The position numbers were made by a program, and so were the translations under genes. Source: Agrocybe praecox (Eukaryota; Basidiomycota; Agaricomycetes; Agaricales; Agrocybaceae). From it: a stretch of 64,000 nt of DNA. The notes below the pieces were generated by a model. The model worked only from the letters and a program-made list of their open reading frames with translations. It was not told where the DNA came from and did no database searches. The stretch spans positions 659,618 through 723,617 of the forward strand of contig OZ024850.1 in NCBI GenBank assembly GCA_964017145.1, written 5' to 3'. Below are positions 1-12,706 of the stretch, in pieces (position 1 is the stretch's first letter; each line of letters starts with the position of its first letter).

Positions 1-1689
1 GCCTTGACGCTACGTTCCAATATTTTCAGCAAGCGAGAGAGAACCTGGGTGTCTATATCAGTCATCCTGCCCTTCCCTCGAGGAGTTCCAGCAACTCCAT
101 TAGTTGCTTGGCGCAAACGCTTCGTAGGACGAGCGACATGACCGATATACTTCGTCAATTTTCTAATTATCGTCGAAGATAGCCATGGCCGCGAACAGTC
201 GGCAGACAATGGGGAAAAGAAATCGTGGTTCAATTCTGATGCTTCAATTTCTGGTGGCACGTTGTCTTCCGCTTCGAAGACATCTTCCATTAATGAAGTC
301 AGTTTTTCAAGAGGCCCTGGGGGAACTTTTAGTAATACATTGACAAGGGTATGAAGTAAAAATGACCTCTGTCATCGCGGTCTCCAGTGCGCCGAGCAGA
401 ACTTTTGACTGAATCATTCAAAGTCGATCTTTTCGTCGGACTTGAAGGGCCATCATCATCCGAACCATAACCACCGAGATCGGGCGTCCCCGTAAATTTG
501 ACTTTGCTCTTCATGGAATCTGTGACAGTAGATGTCTTTCGAGAAGAAGATGGTGTTAACCAAGGACTGGGAGGAACGGCGACATACGCCATGTTGACAA
601 TTCGTTTATGAGTTGGGGTAACACTCTGTGTTGTTGGCGACTTGCTCGAAAAGGGGGTTGTTTTTGAGCTAGGAGTCAGGGGGACAGAATACTGCGGCGT
701 CCTTTGAACAGTTGGGGTAGCTTTCAACGTTTGTATGCGTTTTATTGAAGGTGATTCAATCAAAACTATGGGCTTTCGTTTCTTTGGTGTAACAGCGGGC
801 CTCGGAGAATTATCAGACCTCAATGCAAGGGGATCTGGGCTTTCATCTACTCCAGTATGTGTGGTCTTCAGAGGCGGAGGTGTCTGTGGTCTTGGGTTAA
901 TTTGAGACGCTCGGTCTTCGAGGAATGCCTCATAGAATGCTGGAGATTCTTGCGGCTGATAAACCCTAGCAGCAGGAACATGTTGTATAGGCGGCTCGGG
1001 CACACCCAACGCAAAGGCAAGGGAAGACGAAGAAGCACTGATCGGGGGAGGCGGGGGAGTTGGATAAGCAGTGCTAGGCGCGGAACGCTGCAAAACCGAG
1101 TGGGCAAATGGCATCGTTTGGAACGAAGAAGGTATGTCGTGAGCGTTCCATGAGACGGGATCTGCATATTGGTAGGAACTAATGTGCATATATCAGCCTC
1201 AAACAATTATGAGCACGCGTTTTGCACGTACGGGCCTGCCTGATCGTTCAACATCCTAACGGCTTCATTCCTCGTGTTTTCCCAATATCCAGAAACATTT
1301 ACAGGTGGTTGAGGAGCAGCAAGGTATCGTAGTTGTTGGTCATATTCTGAGTACGGATGCGGGTTCGGCACCTGCGCGTAGCTTTGACTGTAGTAGTCTG
1401 GCTGAGGGAATGTCGGAGCGGCGGTCAATGTCATATGACTGATATGCCTGGAAACTACAAGTTTCACTGAGCGAAAACATCTTCTTTCTTATGCAGAAGA
1501 ATACTCACCATGATGTGTGGGTGTTACCGATGCCGGTGGATAGACGGCCAAAAGTCTCTGTCCATTTTGGACGGTGTCAGGTATTGTACCTGCGCGTGGA
1601 TCTGGAATAGGTTGATGGCCGTTATTATGTTGGTTATTATGTGGATACCATGGTTGATTGTGGCTCATCGTTGAGCTCGTTGTGCTCAA
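1..1689 (-). CDS. Cohesin-loader-like protein (Scc2/Mis4/adherin family), 5' part only
   Basis: The gene starts at the ATG ending at 1689 and runs leftward off the window, so only the N-terminal part is visible. Four exons join in frame through short GT-AG introns, near 1468-1510, 1187-1230 and 312-350. The first 400 or so residues are rich in Pro, Ser, Gln and Asn, look disordered and carry basic patches (PKKRKP), which suggests a nuclear protein. After the last intron comes an ordered stretch with an acidic segment (EDVFEAEDN), then FFSPLS, and then LLKILERSV, which resembles the region just before the HEAT repeats in fungal Scc2/Mis4 proteins. Scc2 loads cohesin onto chromosomes; that function is known for the family and inferred here. 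The HEAT domain lies outside the window, so the assignment is tentative. It shares a 239-bp divergent promoter with the helicase to the right. Confidence 0.45.
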
Positions 1690-1928
1690 CGCTCATGGAC
1701 TTAAAACAAGAATTATTTCGTTAATTGAATTTTGCCAACAATATTGTTCGCGCGTCGTGACTTGTTACCACATTTGACCACCACACGTGATTTCCCCCTT
1801 GGAATCTCAAAATAGAAATAATATTTTCCCGGTATTTTCTTCTCATGTTACCCTCATCTTCTATACCTTTATTTCCTGTCGTTTCTTTTTTTGAGCTGCC
1901 ATAAAGCTACTGGCGAAGTATTGCAGTA
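1690..1928. promoter_or_regulatory. Divergent intergenic promoter, cohesin-loader-like gene / DEAH helicase
   Basis: These 239 bp separate two genes pointing away from each other, so both core promoters must lie here. A pyrimidine-rich stretch near 1850-1890 lies just upstream of the helicase start. I see no clear TATA box. Confidence 0.5.
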
Positions 1929-4647
1929 ATGCCTGCGGCAACAACGTACTCAACCAAAGTGATCCAAAAAGTCAGATCCCCATCCTACTATGGTTTGAAA
2001 GGCGGGAAGAACTTTAAACGGACCAAACCAACACCCTGGGTGGACGTGAGCGACGACGACACCAAAACAAAGCAGAATGGACTTAAACGGAAACCGTCCA
2101 CTATGAATGGCCATTCCGATCCATCTCCGAATGGGCACAAAAGCAAGAAACGGCGACATTCGCTGCATGGAAACGACGGAGGTCAGTCCAATGATTCCAA
2201 CGAAACAGGACAACCGAAAAAGCACCGTACAAACAGTGCAGGGCCAAGTACACCCCAAGCTTCTAAAGCAAAGGCCATTCAGGAACAACGGCAACAACTT
2301 CCAATTGCTAAAGGTGTGCAAATAGCAAACCGAGAAGTTATCAAACTTATGATCATCTTCCAGGACGGGAAGCGCTCATAGAAGAAATCAGGAAGAACGA
2401 TGTTACCATTCTTCTGGGGGAGACAGGTTCCGGGAAAACGACACGTGAGTTCTATCTCGTTAGGTGCCTCATTCGTTATCTGAGTGTGTGAATAGAGGTG
2501 CCCCAGTATATCCTGGAAAGTGGGCTGGCAAAGAATGGTATGATAGCTGTTACCCAGCCACGTAAGGTAGCAGCAACGTCTTTGGCTGCTCGTGTTGCGA
2601 CCGAACAAAACGTATCCCTGGGCAGCCTTGTAGGTTATGCAGTTCGATTCGACGAAAAATCCTCCCCCGAAACTCGCATCAAATATCTCACTGATGGGAT
2701 GATCGTCCGAGAGCTCATGTCAGACCCCCTTCTCACAAGTTATAGTGTTGTCATTGTTGATGAAGCCCATGAACGAACTTTGCGGACGGATCTTCTCATT
2801 GCCAATCTTAAAAAGATTCAAAAAAGTCGCAATACCTCGAGTGATCCCAAGGGGAAGGGGAAAACAGGTCCCACTAACCCACTTAAAATTGTAATCATGA
2901 GTGCTACGCTCGATGCGGAAAAATTCAGTCGGTTCTACCACAAGTATGTAAATTTCACTCAACCGTGCAACAATATCGTTTTAATCTTTCCACAGTGCAA
3001 AAATCCTTTATGTTAAAGGACGTCAGCACCCAGTCAAAATTTATCACTGTGCCGAAAGCCAGTTGGATTATACCGACGCTGCTATGCGAACATTTTTCCA
3101 GATACACACGGATCAACCACCTGGAGATGTATTAATTTTCCTGCCTGGCCAGGAAGACATCGAAAGCTTGCAGAAATCTATCGAACTGTATGCGAAACAA
3201 CTTCCGATAGATAAACTTGAGGTCCTCACATGCTCAATGTTCGCTGCTCAAGAACACTCTCAAAATAATAATGCCTTTCTTCCGACTCCTCCCAAAACCC
3301 GGAAATGTATACTGGCTACGAACATCGCCGAAACGTCGATTACCATCCCGGGTATAAAGTATGTTATCGATACAGGTAAATGCAAAGAAAAACAATACCT
3401 TGCGCGAGTCTCGGGCGGCGGTATGTAACTTCTCATTGAATTTGGGTGCTGGTCCCAATGTTTATTCCTGGTAGGCTTCGACACATTGTTAACTAGAGAC
3501 ATTACCAAATCCTCCGCGATGCAAAGAGCTGGTCGCGCTGGTCGAGAAGTACGTTTTACCCCTGATTTTGAAAGAATTTTGCGCATAATATCTGTTGTAG
3601 GGCAAAGGTGTTTGCTTCAGGCTATATACAGAAGACGCCTTCAAAGGCATGGCATTATCAGGAGAGCCAGAAATACTTCGCTGTAGTTTGACCTCAAGTA
3701 TCCTCAATTTGAAGTGCCTGGGACAAAATTTGGAGGAGTTGGACCTCATGGATAAACCTGACACCGACTCAAGTAAGAAAATTTTCGGTGTCTATTTTTT
3801 CTCAAAACTCATGATGATTGGAAGTCGCATCGGCTCTGAAGACTCTCTGGTTACTCGGTGCCGTTGACAATACTCAAAAATTAACGGCCACTGGGCGTCA
3901 AATGGCATCGTTTCCGCTAGAGCCACAGTACGCATGCGCAGTCGTTGCTTCAAAAGAATATGGTTGCACAGCGGATATTCTGGACATAGTCTCAGTCCTT
4001 TCGGCATCTTCAAAACTCTTTATCGATATCAGCGAGCAACGTGATGCAGTAGCTGAAGCACGCCGGAAGTTTCGACACTCCAGTGGTGACCATCTTACAG
4101 TTTTGAACGCCGTCAAAGCCTATCGCGACATAGCGACTTCCGAAAACAAACACTCACGAAGAGAGTGGTGTCGCAAGCATTTCCTAAATGAAAGGACATT
4201 CCTCGAAGCTAGAGACATCCGCGAACAGCTTATTGTGACGTGCAATAGAGTGGGTATAGACCCCACAGTCTCCGCGAAGGAGAACGACGACCCGATCATC
4301 AAGAGTTTGGGTCATGGTTTGGCCGGCAATTCTGCTTTCCTTCAGCCTGATGGAACTTATAAACAAACTATGGGCCAAACTGTATGTCCGAATATTTTTC
4401 TCAGTGCTGCCATGTTTCTTATTTAGCGCCTTGATAGATTATCAAAGTTCATCCAGGGTCTTCTCTTTGCGATAAAAAAGTCCCAGCCATCATATATGAT
4501 GACCTTGTAAGCATATAGCTACCCACGTTGCAGCATACTCTGACGGGACTTTAGATGTATACTAATCAGATATACGCGAGGGGTGTTTCTTTCATTCCGA
4601 AGAGCTTCTTCCTATCGCTGTCTGCTTTCCAGCAGCGGAAGGCTTAA
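1929..4647 (+). CDS. DHR2: DEAH-box RNA helicase, DHX33/Dhr2 type
   Basis: Nine exons join in frame to give 767 residues. Introns are 2314-2363, 2445-2495, 2944-2995, 3421-3474, 3549-3600, 3773-3824, 4382-4437 and 4507-4554. The first 120 or so residues are basic and low-complexity, as in nucleolar helicases. The core then carries Walker A GETGSGKT, the Ia motif TQPRKVAA, DEAH, SAT, and motif VI QRAGRAGRE. The helicase-associated region follows (LWLLGAV), and then an OB-fold end with YARGVSFIPKS. Spacing and motifs match human DHX33 and yeast Dhr2, which act in 18S rRNA processing in the nucleolus. The last two exons are short but conserved. Stop TAA is at 4645-4647. The 3' end faces the PDR transporter across 122 bp. 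The other possibility is a closely related DEAH paralogue such as DHX35. Confidence 0.88.
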
Positions 4648-4769
4648 TGACCACACGTGGTTCTTAGCCTTAGTTTTATTGCTGTTCCTACAAGGAATGG
4701 ATGCATTTTTTCAGATCTAATCGAAGGGTTATGTCGCATGTGTGATACATGTACAGTCCGGTCTGTGCT

Positions 4770-7700
4770 TCAGCTTGTCTTCTTTACCCGTGGAAGCCAT
4801 CTACCGGAGTGGATGCGAAAGAGGTAGGTGAAGGCGAATATCATCGAGATCTATACCATCCGATTAGTCTTCTTCAAGTTCCGGATTCAAGTTTCTTTCT
4901 CACATTGAAAGCTATGAATCCAAACATTATGCCGAAATTCCTCCACCTATGACTGTAGAAGATGTTGAAGGTAAATGCTAGGTACTCGTCCGCGTTCCTG
5001 ATTGCGCAGAACTGGCAATCCTGAAAAGAATCTGGATTTTGTACATAACCCCCTGCGGTAGATATGTACTCGGACATATATTGGCCACACGTCAGATTAC
5101 TTGGTGGTGATATCTTGACGTATTCAAAAGCAGAGCAAGTAACTTCGCGGCGCCCAATTGCTGTGAATGGAACCGAGGTAAGAGGGAGGAAAACAGAATA
5201 AAATAGGCCACATACTACCGCCGACTAGGCCCTCAACAAGATAGGTGTATGGCGACACTCGATACCTGAAAAACACTGTTAAAAAGATAAAGTAACAGCC
5301 GCGGAAACTGCTCACATCCATCTCCACCAACCCAGTCCTGCGAATGGCTGGAATAAGCCGCTACTAAGAAGATCGTTCAGGCGTTGTCAAGATCAAAGTA
5401 ATAGATGAATGGCATACAATATTAGTACGAAGGGGAATAGAATGACAAACAAAATTTGCGCCGTTTCAGTCGTCGAAGCCATACTAGCTATAGCCTGCGC
5501 GATCGTGGTGTAGTACATCGGAAATATGATCCCAACGCCTACGTATGCATGGGCTGCCCTATCGGATGGAAAATGTGCTGCCCAATACCATACACAAAAG
5601 AAGAGAGAAGATCCAATGATATTGCAGGGTAGTTCAACCAAAATTTGCGAGACTGTCAAAGCCGACCAGCTATACATTCTGCTCGGCCGTTCTCTGATCT
5701 CGTAAACTCTGCGCGTCGTAATAAAGGGAATTTGCAATTGGTTGGCCAACGGAATTCTGTACAAAACGCAGCGCAATTATGAGCCCAAAGCGGCTATAAT
5801 GTTTGCAGACACTTACCCAAGAATCAGCGACATAAAAATGGCCTGCAGGTCCCATTAAGATGAAGAAATTCACTTTCAATTAAAACAATATCACTCACAA
5901 AGAGTTTATTCTGCATCAATTGTATGCCCGTTCCATGTTTGAAGAAGCTTAAGCCTATAAAGCAGCCAGCAGTGATATTGAGAGCAATTTTCGGAATCAA
6001 ATAGTCTTTATTCCGGTAGTAGTCGGTCGCCCCTCGTTTTACTAACTCCATAACTTGATTTCTCCAGGATGTCGGATATTCGGAGCCAAGAACTGTACCT
6101 ATTGCAGGTCGACTGCACCCAGAGACATGGATTTTCTCAATCTCTTCCATAACGTTCTGCGACTCCGGTGATTTGTCCCAAATTTCATGCCATTTTACAT
6201 TTGTGGAGGATGCGGCCCCTGCACCTATTATGTCAAGCATATATTCCGCTCTGTGCGCGAAATAATGTTATTAAAGACCCGTGGTACCAAGAAAGATTAA
6301 CACTAACGGATTCTCTGCGGGTTCGCATAAACGGGCTCCATTGCGTGAAAAGTAATTCAACAAGGTGGCAGAGTTGTGTCCCAGGTCACCAAAATAGACT
6401 GTTTCGCCTCCTTTTTGTAGAAGGATTAACTTGTCGAACAACTGACCATGAAATAAGGCGCGCGAGAGTAGGACGTGTAAACAAAGAGTACTTACGTGAA
6501 AAAGCTCTGCCGACGGCTACGAGGTTTTCGCGTCATTTCAATAGGTAAGCGAATGGTACATCCAGACTCACTTGATGAATACTAGAAATGTATTGAATGA
6601 ATATGTGTATAAATCCATTATTCTCGAGGCTTACGTGCATAAGATGGCTTGGCCATGATCCGCGAGCTCTCTCAGAAATGCAACAATATTCCAGGCACTT
6701 TGTGAGTCCAAACCAGAAGTCGGTTCGTCGAGAAATAGTAGCAGTCTGGGCTATGTCAATAGTAAGGCCTAGCATTGACATGTTTCACTAAATGGTGCGC
6801 TTACTTTCGCAGCAAGCTCAACTCCTATAGTTGTTCGCTTACGCATCTCTGCGCCAAGTGACCCGACAATTGCGTCTCTATGGGGCCATAGCCCACACAT
6901 CCTGAGACATTTGTCGACACTATGGTGTTATCGTTAATACAGGTCGAAATTCGAGGCCTGTCGACTCACTGCTCTTCTTTCGCTAAGATGGTATTCGAAG
7001 GAGGTTGTCGTAAATTTGCAGAGAATAACAAGGCCTCTCGTATTGTTGCTCTAGGTAAGTGCGTATCGATTTGCTGGCAGTATCCTCTGTAGTCCAATTA
7101 AGAAAGTGTGGCGTACTGGCGACAACAATGACGAACTCACGTCTGAGATTGGAAATCGCTCGGCAGAGCTTGCCCATTTATGAACTTATCCCCGCTTATT
7201 ATCCCGACATCAGTCCTCCCAGCAAGAACGTTCAGCAATGTCGTCTATAATATCGTTTGAATAAGCAATCAGAAGAAGACAGCAGATAACCCGCCTTTCC
7301 GGCACCAGACTCTCCCATTAATGCGGTTAAGCGACCTGGAGAAACAAAACCGGAAATATTGTTGAGAAGCTGTTTGGTTGTACCTCCGGAAATTGGAATA
7401 TGATAGCTGATATTGGTAAAGGAGAATATATCTTTCTGTCCAGAAATGCTGACTTCTTCTTTTCCGGATGATTTTCTTGCTGCCTTGCTTTCACTAGTAT
7501 CAGGTTCTTCCCAGATATCAAGTGATGTGCCCTTCTTGTAGGCGACAATAGTGGGTATACCGAACGTCCTGGTGTTAATCTCTGTAGAGATGAGAAAGGC
7601 TACGAGAAAGGCTAGTGCAAATGCAACAAGGATGCCGAAGTTCTGAAAGTGAGAGAATGATGAGAAATAACTACAATTAATCTAACATTATACTATTGTG

Positions 7701-10357
7701 AAAACTCACCCGCCAGAGATGATGATGAGAATACCCAAAGGATAACTCAAGAAAACGATCCCCTTGGACAGTACTTTCCCCGGGAAGTGCGCCAACCGTG
7801 GTACATACTTGATTTCCGATTGTTACATTTAGGTATCCCGGGCCTTGTGGAACTAGATTGTTACATCTACCGTTCAAGGTATGAAATTCATTCGCCATTA
7901 GGGATTCGAAGCCATATTTTATGGGCTGGTAGCGGGAGTTAGACGATTAAATACGAGCTACATTCGTATATAACTGAATGATTGAGGACTAACATTGATA
8001 AAGTTAATTATCCTGAATGGCCATATCATAAACTTCTCTTGCAACGTATAGCCTAGAGGAAAATCATGGTCAGTATTGGCTTTTACCCACAACGTGCGTG
8101 GAAATAAAGTGTACCAGTATAAATAGCCATTGACAATACAGAGATGCCGCCAATACCCTGCGCTGCGACTAACATTTTAACAGAACTAGCATAAGCGCCG
8201 GTAAAAGGTCATGTGAGGTTATATGATGGTACCGACCTGCATTTTTGTTCATCGCTGCGAGAGTTCGGAACCATGCTCGCATAATGAACGCAACGATAAA
8301 CACGAAGAGAATAAACGTGCTTCCAGACTCGATATCAGCATATATATCCCAGTGTACTATGTCAGACAACACTTACAAAAACTGAGCTGCAGATCCCTGC
8401 AAGCCTCCAAGACCATAGAGCAGGCCACCATAGACAAGTGACGTGAGCAAGGTGATAGGTACTTCCATAGCAGTCATGGCGACTGCTTCATTGAATGGAT
8501 GATACAGCGCCCGTCGTTGATGGCGCAAAATAATAGGGCGTTGCGCAAACAGCGCGGGCACCTCGCTCAAAGCCATAATAGCAGAATAGAATAGAGAGCT
8601 ACGGATAAAAAGCGAGCCTTTCAAAATAAATAGTTCTCCGTATAAAACAAAATACACTTACAAGAAAAGTAAACCAGATCTTGAATAGAAACCCGACGTT
8701 GTTTCAGGCAATTTCAGGAACACTGTGCCTAAGATAACGCCTTGGAAAATGAATCCACTTGAAGCGGTTGGGGAATGAAATACAGTGGAAATTAAAATAG
8801 GGCTTACACAATTCTTATAGCAGTCACTGAGATCGCACCACGGAAAATTCGGTAACGCCTCTTCAGCACCGCTCGTGCTTGTGTTGGGAGGGATGCTATG
8901 TAAGACGATCCTGTATTATTGCCTGAGTGATCTTCGCGCGCATTCTGAATATACGCATCGCGTTTCGCCTTGTTTCTCATAGAAATATCCCTGTATGATA
9001 ACATCTCATCATGATTGTGCTTTCCAATGACAGAATTTTCATAAGCGCCCGCAAACTCTAAAGAGGTGCGTGGGATGGGCGCGCCTATATCCCGCGGAAT
9101 TCTAGCATTGGGATCAGTAGTCGCCACAAGAAAGTCGGCGGTCGTTTGTCGATGAGCCGGTTCATAGCCGAGGTTCACGAAATATTGCCGTGCTTCTTTA
9201 GCAAGTCCGAAGTATGCCATCTGACCTTCATAAATGACACAGACCTACGAAGACAGTAGTAAGCAGGCGTTAAAAGCTATAGCGGGCAATAACAATACTT
9301 TGTCAAAAAGATTGTATATGTTCTCGCTGGCTTGATATAGCGAGGCAATATTTGTCGCTCGAGATATGTCGCTGGTTGTTCTGAGCGCTTGGATAAACTC
9401 GAGAGCGCTTGACGCATCAAGGCCTCTCGTTGAACTGAAAAAGACAAAAATATTCAGCATCTTAGCAAGCAAAGACTGATCAAAAATTACTTGTCCCAGT
9501 ACATGATACATGTTCGAGACGCTAGCGCCTCACATATCGAAAGACGTTTCTTTTCCCCGCCAGAAATTCCACCAGCACCTCGGTCTCCGATTCGTGTATC
9601 CTTTACATGTCGAAGTCCAAAAAGTCGCATCAGTATCTCGGACGTTGATTGTGCATATTCTAACGCTGTCTGCTCTTGTATTTGACGAGGAGCGCGTAAT
9701 TGGGCAGCAAACTCGATTGTTTGTGATACGGTGAGTGTCGGAAAATGGGTATCATCTTCGGGACAATATAGTACATCACCACGGTAGTGCGCTTCGACCT
9801 CTTGTGGAGTTAGAGAGTCATATAGCACTTCTCCAAGAACAGAATGATATCCGTCGCGATTATTACTGAGTATGTTCAGTAATGTACTGCAACCCGAGCC
9901 TGGCCTACCCAGAACAACTGTACGAAGGTCAGATCATTCACGCCTTCATATAAATATATAAGATTAAACGGACGAAGCATTTCCCCTGGTTTCACAACTC
10001 CCTCAAAATTGCTGAGAATACTGCGGATAGAAGGGTGGCGTTTCTTCTGAATCGCTTCTTTCCAATTAAAAGGGTTGAAGACAGAGCCGATTGTCGGTTG
10101 GTGGGAGGCTTCCGCACCAAGGCCCTCAACATGAATACTTTGAAAGGTAACCCCTAGTTCTCTGGAAGTAATGCCTGCCTCCTTTCGACTAAACGAATGA
10201 ATGATCTGTGAGCGCATTATACAAAAAGAATGGCGACAATAGCCATTCACCTATGCAGGACCTCTTCATAGTTAAGGGCTGTGGAAGAATCCGACTTCAA
10301 TTCTTGTGCCTCTACAAATTCGGTGCGCCGCTGGACATGGTTAGCAGAAAGAGCCAT
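4770..10357 (-). CDS. Full-size PDR-type (ABCG) ABC transporter
   Basis: This is a pleiotropic drug resistance transporter with (NBD-TMD)x2 order, cut into about twenty short exons. NBD1 has the degenerate PDR Walker [10 protein letters not shown], with Cys for Lys, the signature [10 protein letters not shown], and a Walker B/D-loop joined by splicing ([11 protein letters not shown]). NBD2 has GESGAGK then TT, Walker [13 protein letters not shown] and the degenerate PDR signature [10 protein letters not shown]. Membrane segments follow each NBD. The large extracellular loop before the last helix ends with [12 protein letters not shown], typical of the family. The last exon ends at 4770. I place the start at 10357; the segment before NBD1 is shorter than usual, so an upstream exon may be missed. 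The intron splitting the NBD2 Walker A (7245-7294) seems to start with GC. The protein would export hydrophobic compounds at the plasma membrane; the substrate is unknown. Confidence 0.9.
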
Positions 10358-11227
10358 GATAAGCTTAAGCAAACTGTGACATGGGATGTTCGTAAGTATC
10401 GCACTGACACGACTTACCTTTATGCTTCACAAGCAGTGAGGGCTATGAATAGTAAGATTACTATATCATCTATTTTGATATACCCCGTGTTCTATTTACT
10501 TCTATTAGTCTTTGCTTTGACATAATTTCGGTATATTCACATCCAGAATCATCTCAGGCACTCGCTAAGGGGCCAGACCCATATACTGAGCACTGCGGTA
10601 GGAGCATCTATTAGCTAAGAGTAATTACATGTCTATTTCCTAAGATGACACAAATTACGCTTACTTGCGCACGCCATGTTAAAATCATCATCATTATACT
10701 ATACATCTGTCGATGGATGTCAATTGGATTCTTTACCTGCAGGCAAGACTGAATGGCTAAAAATAGACCATCCTTGACACAAGGCATTGAATTGAATTCG
10801 TGCTGGCACGCGCAGCACATGACCGCAGCAGCCCTTTCTGATATTATGTGTGTGCAAGTAAGAGATACCGAATAAATATGTACTGAGTCAAGAGACTGCA
10901 GAGAATTACTGAGCGCCCAGAAATCATTGACTACCAAGGATTTGCGAAACGGGGAGATCATGCCGTGCTCGAATGGCCCGAAGCCAAATACGGTAATTTT
11001 ATCTAGTTATGGCTTTTGCCCCGGCGGAAACAGGAATATTTAGAGTGTCCATCATACATTTGAGGTGAACCGCCTCTTCTAGTATTTATGATGTCTATTA
11101 TATACAAATTAATCGGAGTCAGTTATTGTAATGCTAATTTTAATAACCGTTATTATACTGTACAAAGAAACCCAAGTTGGGTATCACAGGACCGTTTGTC
11201 AATCGGTCCAGTTTGCTGAAAGGACCT
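10358..11227. other. Intergenic, upstream of PDR transporter
   Basis: This 870-bp gap is AT-rich. It holds the promoter of the minus-strand transporter and the 3' flank of the next minus-strand gene. A 116-codon minus-strand reading frame at 10611-10961 shows no family signal and no splice context, so I do not call it a gene. Confidence 0.4.
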
Positions 11228-11797
11228 TTAAAGTTCCATGAGTGTTGGCTTATTTTGCAGTCTCCTTGGCTTTGATGAAGCGAGTTTAACGGAACAACCC
11301 TTTTTCTTCCTTTCTGACGTAGACATTCGAATTTTCTTCACTTTATTTGCCCTGATTGCCTCTTTTTGCAACACATTTATTTCAAGCGCCGAGGGTGGAG
11401 TATAATCTTCCGGGAAAGCTGGACATTGTATCCAGCACCCAGTATCCCACGCCGTAGTAGCATCTTCAAGGACCGAGGCTGGTTGTTCAATCTCATGAAG
11501 CCACTCGCCCATGCGCCGCCCGCTGGTGGCGGAGATTGACCCGGTGCTTCCCCCGGTACCGTTTGCGCATTGACCCATATCCTTCGAGTCGGCTTTAGTA
11601 AGGCGCTCCAAGTATTCGTACTGCAGCGACTGATCTCTAGCGTCAAAGTCGCTGTACAGACGAGGCTTATAAAACAAGGAGGCCCTCCTATCATACACAA
11701 CGTCAGGGTATTGCGTGTTGATCTTCTCGAGCGTATACTCCTCTGGGTATATGTCTTGTAAGATATGCTCGAGCTTTTTGATTGTGAAGGTAGCCAT
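11228..11797 (-). CDS. Unrecognised basic protein, 189 aa
   Basis: This is a single-exon frame starting MATFTIKKLEH and ending PTLMEL. An upstream in-frame ATG at 11956 would add 53 residues, but it overlaps the likely TATA region, so I prefer 11797. The N-terminal half is mixed and Tyr-rich. The middle has a Gly/Ser-rich linker (GTGGSTGS), and the C-terminus is strongly basic (KVKKIR, ERKKKG). It has no signal peptide or membrane span and no motif I recognise. A TATAAATA element lies about 160 bp upstream of the chosen start, which supports a real transcription unit. The Lys/Arg-rich tail could suit nucleic-acid binding, but that is only an inference from composition. Confidence 0.5.
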   Translation of the reverse strand: MATFTIKKLEHILQDIYPEEYTLEKINTQYPDVVYDRRASLFYKPRLYSDFDARDQSLQYEYLERLTKADSKDMGQCANGTGGSTGSISATSGRRMGEWLHEIEQPASVLEDATTAWDTGCWIQCPAFPEDYTPPSALEINVLQKEAIRANKVKKIRMSTSERKKKGCSVKLASSKPRRLQNKPTLMEL

Positions 11798-11956
11798 TGA
11801 AACTTGACGGGGAGTGGTCGGGGCCAGGTTGTGGGAGAGATACAAGTCAATTGGGCAAAGAATTAGGCGAGGAAGCTGCAGCTTTAAATCACTAGGACTA
11901 AAGCAAATGGTCAAGATGGTACGTCCAGTTTGATTCGTGCAACTACCGAGGCACAC

Positions 11957-11964
11957 TATTTATA
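11957..11964 (-). promoter_or_regulatory. TATA box candidate
   Basis: Read on the minus strand this is TATAAATA, about 160 bp upstream of the ATG at 11797. Both position and sequence suit a core promoter for the small unknown gene. Confidence 0.45.
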
Positions 11965-12232
11965 CAAGGATCACCAGGCCACAATGCACGACAAAAGTTG
12001 TCTTTCCTTTATGCCAAGAAAATCATAGTATTGTCAGGTACGAGGAAAAGAACACAATTGCATTCACCATTATTGGAAGACTGCGTTGACAATGCGATTG
12101 TAGCCATAATTGATAGAAGCGATGCATATATTCGACATGGTCACAGCGTTGTTATACGGAAGATCTGGAGATGGCCGGAGCCTAATGGACGGCCGGTGAC
12201 TCCAACCAAGGGCAACATGAAATCTTGAGACT

Positions 12233-12235
12233 TGA
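12233..12235. repeat. Target-site duplication TGA, left copy
   Basis: This TGA abuts the left CACGG terminus of the MITE and matches the copy right of the element. Confidence 0.6.
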
Positions 12236-12448
12236 CACGGCGGGCGCCGAGACCTGTATATCGGAAATACAGTCTAATATATACTGGTCGCGTGTATATA
12301 TTGACCTGTATTTTCCAAGATGCAGGTGTCGGTCATACTATATATGGGAAGCCCGATACCTGTATCTTCAATATACAGGTTAATAAATACACGCGACCTA
12401 TATTTATTAACCTGTTTCTCGGAGAAACAGGTATCGGCGCCTGCCGTG
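12236..12448. mobile_element. MITE-like element, 213 bp, CACGG termini, TGA target duplication
   Basis: The two ends form terminal inverted repeats of about 22 bp with two mismatches. The left end starts CACGGCGGGCGCCGAGACCT; the right end, read in reverse complement, starts CACGGCAGGCGCCGATACCT. The trinucleotide TGA flanks both ends directly (12233-12235 and 12449-12451), as a 3-bp target-site duplication would. Inside, a second inverted repeat (GGTCGCGTGTAT and its complement) and several ACCTGTAT units form a large imperfect hairpin. There is no coding capacity, so it would need a transposase in trans. A terminal CAC and a 3-bp duplication recall CACTA/CMC-type DNA transposons, but the family is inferred from ends alone. 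It sits in the gap upstream of the unknown basic-protein gene and beyond the 3' end of MPP beta. Confidence 0.75.
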
Positions 12449-12451
12449 TGA
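12449..12451. repeat. Target-site duplication TGA, right copy
   Basis: This TGA abuts the right CCGTG terminus of the MITE and matches the left copy. Confidence 0.6.
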
Positions 12452-12706
12452 GAGGCATAAAACCTTTCTGGAAGGAGAAAATATAAATGGAAAGGTGTTC
12501 TAGAAAAGCGTTTCGTTCAGCATTGTTACCGATTAAGTGCTCTAAAATCAATTCGGAATGCGTTGGGGAGCGGAAGATAGAATTATTTTATTGACATCGT
12601 CGATGACAGGATACAAAGGTAAGCCGGACGATATCCATCTAAGTAGAAGTCTGGTCCGCTCTGGTAAGTATCCTTCAATGACGCAATACAATGCCAATAA
12701 ACTAAC

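Noticed and set aside
10611..10961. 116-codon minus-strand frame upstream of the PDR transporter
   Set aside because: Composition is like non-coding DNA, with no domain, no splice context and no promoter support.
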